Positions 61,844 through 64,000 of a stretch of DNA of 64,000 bases are shown here, one piece after another. The position numbers and the translations under genes were made by a program. The notes beneath the pieces were generated by a model that saw only the letters and a program-made list of their open reading frames with translations, ran no database searches and was not told where the DNA came from. The DNA lies in assembly GCA_039980455.1 (NCBI GenBank), contig JBDXCG010000003.1, positions 1,674,001 through 1,738,000 on the forward strand, read 5' to 3'. Within the stretch, counting starts at the first letter, position 1, and the number at the start of each line of letters is the position of its first letter. The stretch comes from CALINF01 sp039980455 (lineage in GTDB: Bacteria; Pseudomonadota; Gammaproteobacteria; Pseudomonadales; Halieaceae).

Positions 61844-63769
61844 GTGACGACTTATCGCTCTGTGCATATAAAAAGCTACTTCACGACTACATTGATAGTG
61901 CTGCTCTCGCTCTGTGTCCAGAGTGCGGCCGCATGGAATTTTCGTGACTCGCAAACTGGTCTGGAGGCAATAGCAGACTTGGAACTGAGCTATGGGGCTC
62001 GCATCCGTACCGAAGACGTCGATCAGACGCTAGTATCCCCTGCGCACGGCGGATCTCGCCTATCCTATGGCAGGAGCGGAAATCTTGATGATGGGAACCT
62101 GAACTACAAAGAAGGTGACCTCGTCTCGAATATGGTGCGCGCGAACGGCGAAGTCACTTTGGGTTGGAGAAATTTCGGGCTATTTGTCCGCGGCTACGCA
62201 TTCTACGACTTCGAAAACGAGGACAACGATCGAGAACGCACGCCTTTGGGTGATGAGGCGCTTGACCAGGTCGGTAGCGATTACGAATTGCTGGATGCAT
62301 ATATGAGTTTGCGTTTTACCGCGGGTGAAGTGCCGTTGCAGTTTCGCCTGGGGGACCAGGTTGTGAATTGGGGCGAAAGCCGATTTTTCCCAGGCACAGG
62401 TATAGATGTTGCGAACCCTCTAAACATTCCACTGGCCCAGCAGCCCACAGGCACACTGCGCGACCTGCGCAAACCGGTGGGCATGCTATGGGGTTCCGCG
62501 CACATCTCTCCTCTACTCATCGTCGAGGCCTATTACCAATATGATTGGGAGCCGGCAGTCCTACCGGCAGCTGGTACCTATTTCTCTACCAATGATGGCA
62601 TTACACCAGACGGTAACTACATTCAGGCTGAAGGTTTTGGGAATCAGTTTGGTACAGATCTCACAGAACTCTACGGTTTACCGGCGCAGACGCTGGAGGC
62701 CGTGGGCATCGAGCCATTTGATCGAAACTTTTACCAAATTACTACCCGCGGGCCAGACGATGAGCCTAGCGATAGCGGCCAGTTTGGCATTTCATTGGAA
62801 GCTATTGTTCCGCGCCTCAATGATTCCGAGTTCGGATTCCACTATGCCAGCTATAACGCCAGCCTGCCCTCTTTCGGCCTGGTAACTCCACCGGTGGAAG
62901 ATTACATACAGTACTCGGAGCAGGCGATCGGCGCGCTCGAACGCGACTTGGCTCGCGAGGGCGTTGGGCCCATCAAGCGCAGTACCGTCGCTTCATTAAC
63001 GCAGTTAAGCAAAGTCTTAAAGAACGTTGAGTACTTCGCCGTTTACCCCGACGACATCGAAATGTTCGCCGTCACTTTCAATACAACGACTTTGCGAACG
63101 GGTACCGCCTTTTTTGCAGAGGTATCTCATCATCTGGACTCGCCGGTAGCAGTGCACTCGGGTGACCTGCTTAGCACTATTCTGCCGGGTTCAACGCGTG
63201 ACGACCCGTTGCCTCCCGTGGATCTCACTGAAACCACCTTAAAAGAAATCGAAGAGGAATACGCCAACAAGCGAGTGGATGCCTACGAAACGCTGGATCG
63301 AACCTTTGCCCTGGCCGGTGCGACACAATTGTTCGGACCGCAGCTCGGCGCTTCGCAGACGCTACTTAATGTCGAAATCGCTTACCTATATATCCACGAT
63401 GCACCTGACCCCGATGAGCTATACATGCCAGTCTCTGGCCTTGCCGTGACTGATTTCGGGCCAGAGAGCATTTTTGCAACCGAGGACTCCTGGGGGTACC
63501 GCATTGGTGGCGGCATGGTATACAACAATGTGTTCGGGGGCGTAAACCTGCGACCACGGGTGATCTTCTCTCACGATGTAGATGGTTCGAGTCCCGTTGG
63601 TTCTGGACCGTTTCTGGAAGATCGCAAGTCTTTCACTGTTGGATTGCAGGCCCAGTACCTCACCCGCATGCGAGTTGACGTGTCTTACACTGCCTACAGC
63701 GGCGCAGGCCAGTCAAACCTTATCAATGATCGTGACAACGTTAACTTTAGTGTCCGTTATGACTTTTAG
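61844..63769 (+). CDS. DUF1302-family outer-membrane-type protein
   Basis: The 641-residue protein has a signal segment (about 10-30, ending SAAA) and a beta-rich body with DUF1302 features: DLELSYGARIRT, LGDQVVNWGESRFFPGTGIDVANPLN, and a C-terminal strand NVNFSVRYDF ending in Phe, as for barrel proteins. DUF1302 and DUF1329 proteins occur together next to steroid, alkane or polyhydroxyalkanoate genes and are suspected of outer-membrane transport of hydrophobic compounds. The DUF1329 gene overlaps its end by 11 nt. Start GTG 61844 has no good ribosome site; GTG 61862 is also possible. Confidence 0.85.
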   Translation: MTTYRSVHIKSYFTTTLIVLLSLCVQSAAAWNFRDSQTGLEAIADLELSYGARIRTEDVDQTLVSPAHGGSRLSYGRSGNLDDGNLNYKEGDLVSNMVRANGEVTLGWRNFGLFVRGYAFYDFENEDNDRERTPLGDEALDQVGSDYELLDAYMSLRFTAGEVPLQFRLGDQVVNWGESRFFPGTGIDVANPLNIPLAQQPTGTLRDLRKPVGMLWGSAHISPLLIVEAYYQYDWEPAVLPAAGTYFSTNDGITPDGNYIQAEGFGNQFGTDLTELYGLPAQTLEAVGIEPFDRNFYQITTRGPDDEPSDSGQFGISLEAIVPRLNDSEFGFHYASYNASLPSFGLVTPPVEDYIQYSEQAIGALERDLAREGVGPIKRSTVASLTQLSKVLKNVEYFAVYPDDIEMFAVTFNTTTLRTGTAFFAEVSHHLDSPVAVHSGDLLSTILPGSTRDDPLPPVDLTETTLKEIEEEYANKRVDAYETLDRTFALAGATQLFGPQLGASQTLLNVEIAYLYIHDAPDPDELYMPVSGLAVTDFGPESIFATEDSWGYRIGGGMVYNNVFGGVNLRPRVIFSHDVDGSSPVGSGPFLEDRKSFTVGLQAQYLTRMRVDVSYTAYSGAGQSNLINDRDNVNFSVRYDF

Positions 63770-64000
63770 TTTTAGACAATACAAGCAACTTGCGTGTATA
63801 TCGGCCGTCCTGCTGTACTGCGTCTTATCGCCAGTTGCCCATGCACAATCAGAGCTAGGTGGCGAATTGCTGACCCCAATCGGGGCTGAACGCGCAGGGA
63901 ATGCTGCCGGCACCGTACCAGCCTGGACCGGCGGCCTAACAGAACCGCCTTCGGGTTGGCAGCCTGGCGACCGGCTAAAAGACCCCTACCCTAATGATCC
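63759..64000 (+). CDS. DUF1329-family protein (N-terminus; continues past the window)
   Basis: The frame opens at ATG 63759, overlapping the DUF1302 stop, and runs off the right edge after 80 codons. There is a signal peptide (about 1-30, ending AHA) followed by the DUF1329 start pattern GGELLTPIGAERAGNAAGTVPAWTGGL. Family proteins are exported and pair with DUF1302. Completeness cannot be judged. Confidence 0.85.
   Translation, partial: MTFSFRQYKQLACISAVLLYCVLSPVAHAQSELGGELLTPIGAERAGNAAGTVPAWTGGLTEPPSGWQPGDRLKDPYPND

Noticed and set aside
1..64000. tRNA, rRNA, CRISPR array, insertion sequence or prophage.
   Set aside because: No cloverleaf, repeat-spacer pattern, transposase or phage gene was recognised on either strand.

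Overview
The window reads as chromosomal DNA of a marine, aerobic gammaproteobacterium, probably from the Halieaceae/Spongiibacteraceae neighbourhood. This is an inference from gene content: TonB-dependent receptors, 7TMR-DISM sensors, a CYP153 alkane hydroxylase, DUF1302/DUF1329 proteins and BNR/sortilin-like secreted proteins. Genes are densely packed on both strands in short operons. I found no rRNA, tRNA, CRISPR array, intact insertion sequence or phage gene.

Layout. 1-9.2 kb: a secreted alpha/beta hydrolase cut by the left edge, a membrane-bound LytTR transcription factor, a coupled cupin-GNAT pair, a cytochrome P450, a periplasmic binding protein and a convergent BarA-type hybrid kinase. 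9.2-14.7 kb: a four-gene uronate/mannonate operon (uxuB, uxuA, an Nramp-fold permease lacking the metal-binding motifs, a class I phosphomannose-isomerase-type cupin) behind a 405-bp control region with repeated sites. 14.9-20.4 kb: hydrolases, a TolB-like/TPR membrane protein, a decayed MFS fragment and a metallophosphoesterase. 20.9-26.4 kb: a two-gene signalling operon in which a 7TMR-DISM histidine kinase-receiver-class III nucleotide cyclase fusion overlaps a SulP-STAS transporter carrying a cyclic-nucleotide-binding domain. 26.4-34.9 kb: a DinB-like protein, two tandem FAD amine-oxidase-type proteins, a GT-C-like membrane protein and small enzymes or membrane proteins (ABM monooxygenase, GST). 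35-40.7 kb: a single polypeptide joining a CadC-like winged helix, a membrane segment, a PEGA-like domain, an FGE-like domain and a serine hydrolase; then a 7TMR-DISM kinase overlapping a LuxR-type regulator whose reading frame has no ATG or GTG start. 40.9-52.4 kb: a BNR-repeat protein diverging from a TonB receptor, a VOC/WYL-regulator pair, a DM13 protein, and a zinc-type module (DUF2946-like protein plus a His-rich ZnuD-like receptor). 52.5-64 kb: an AspT-type exchanger, a beta-lactamase-fold hydrolase, CYP153, small membrane proteins, a second TolB/TPR protein, DUF1302, and the start of DUF1329 at the right edge.

How genes work together. Signalling dominates. Three proteins share 7TMR-DISM-type sensing modules but have different outputs (direct LytTR DNA binding, kinase plus cyclase, kinase plus LuxR regulator), and two transcription-factor-like proteins appear membrane-tethered. 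The most unusual arrangements are the cyclase/CNBD-transporter operon (a possible closed cyclic-nucleotide circuit), the winged-helix/FGE/hydrolase fusion, and the metal-motif-less Nramp-fold permease in a sugar-acid operon. Regulatory sites are read by eye from inverted or direct repeats and are hypotheses.
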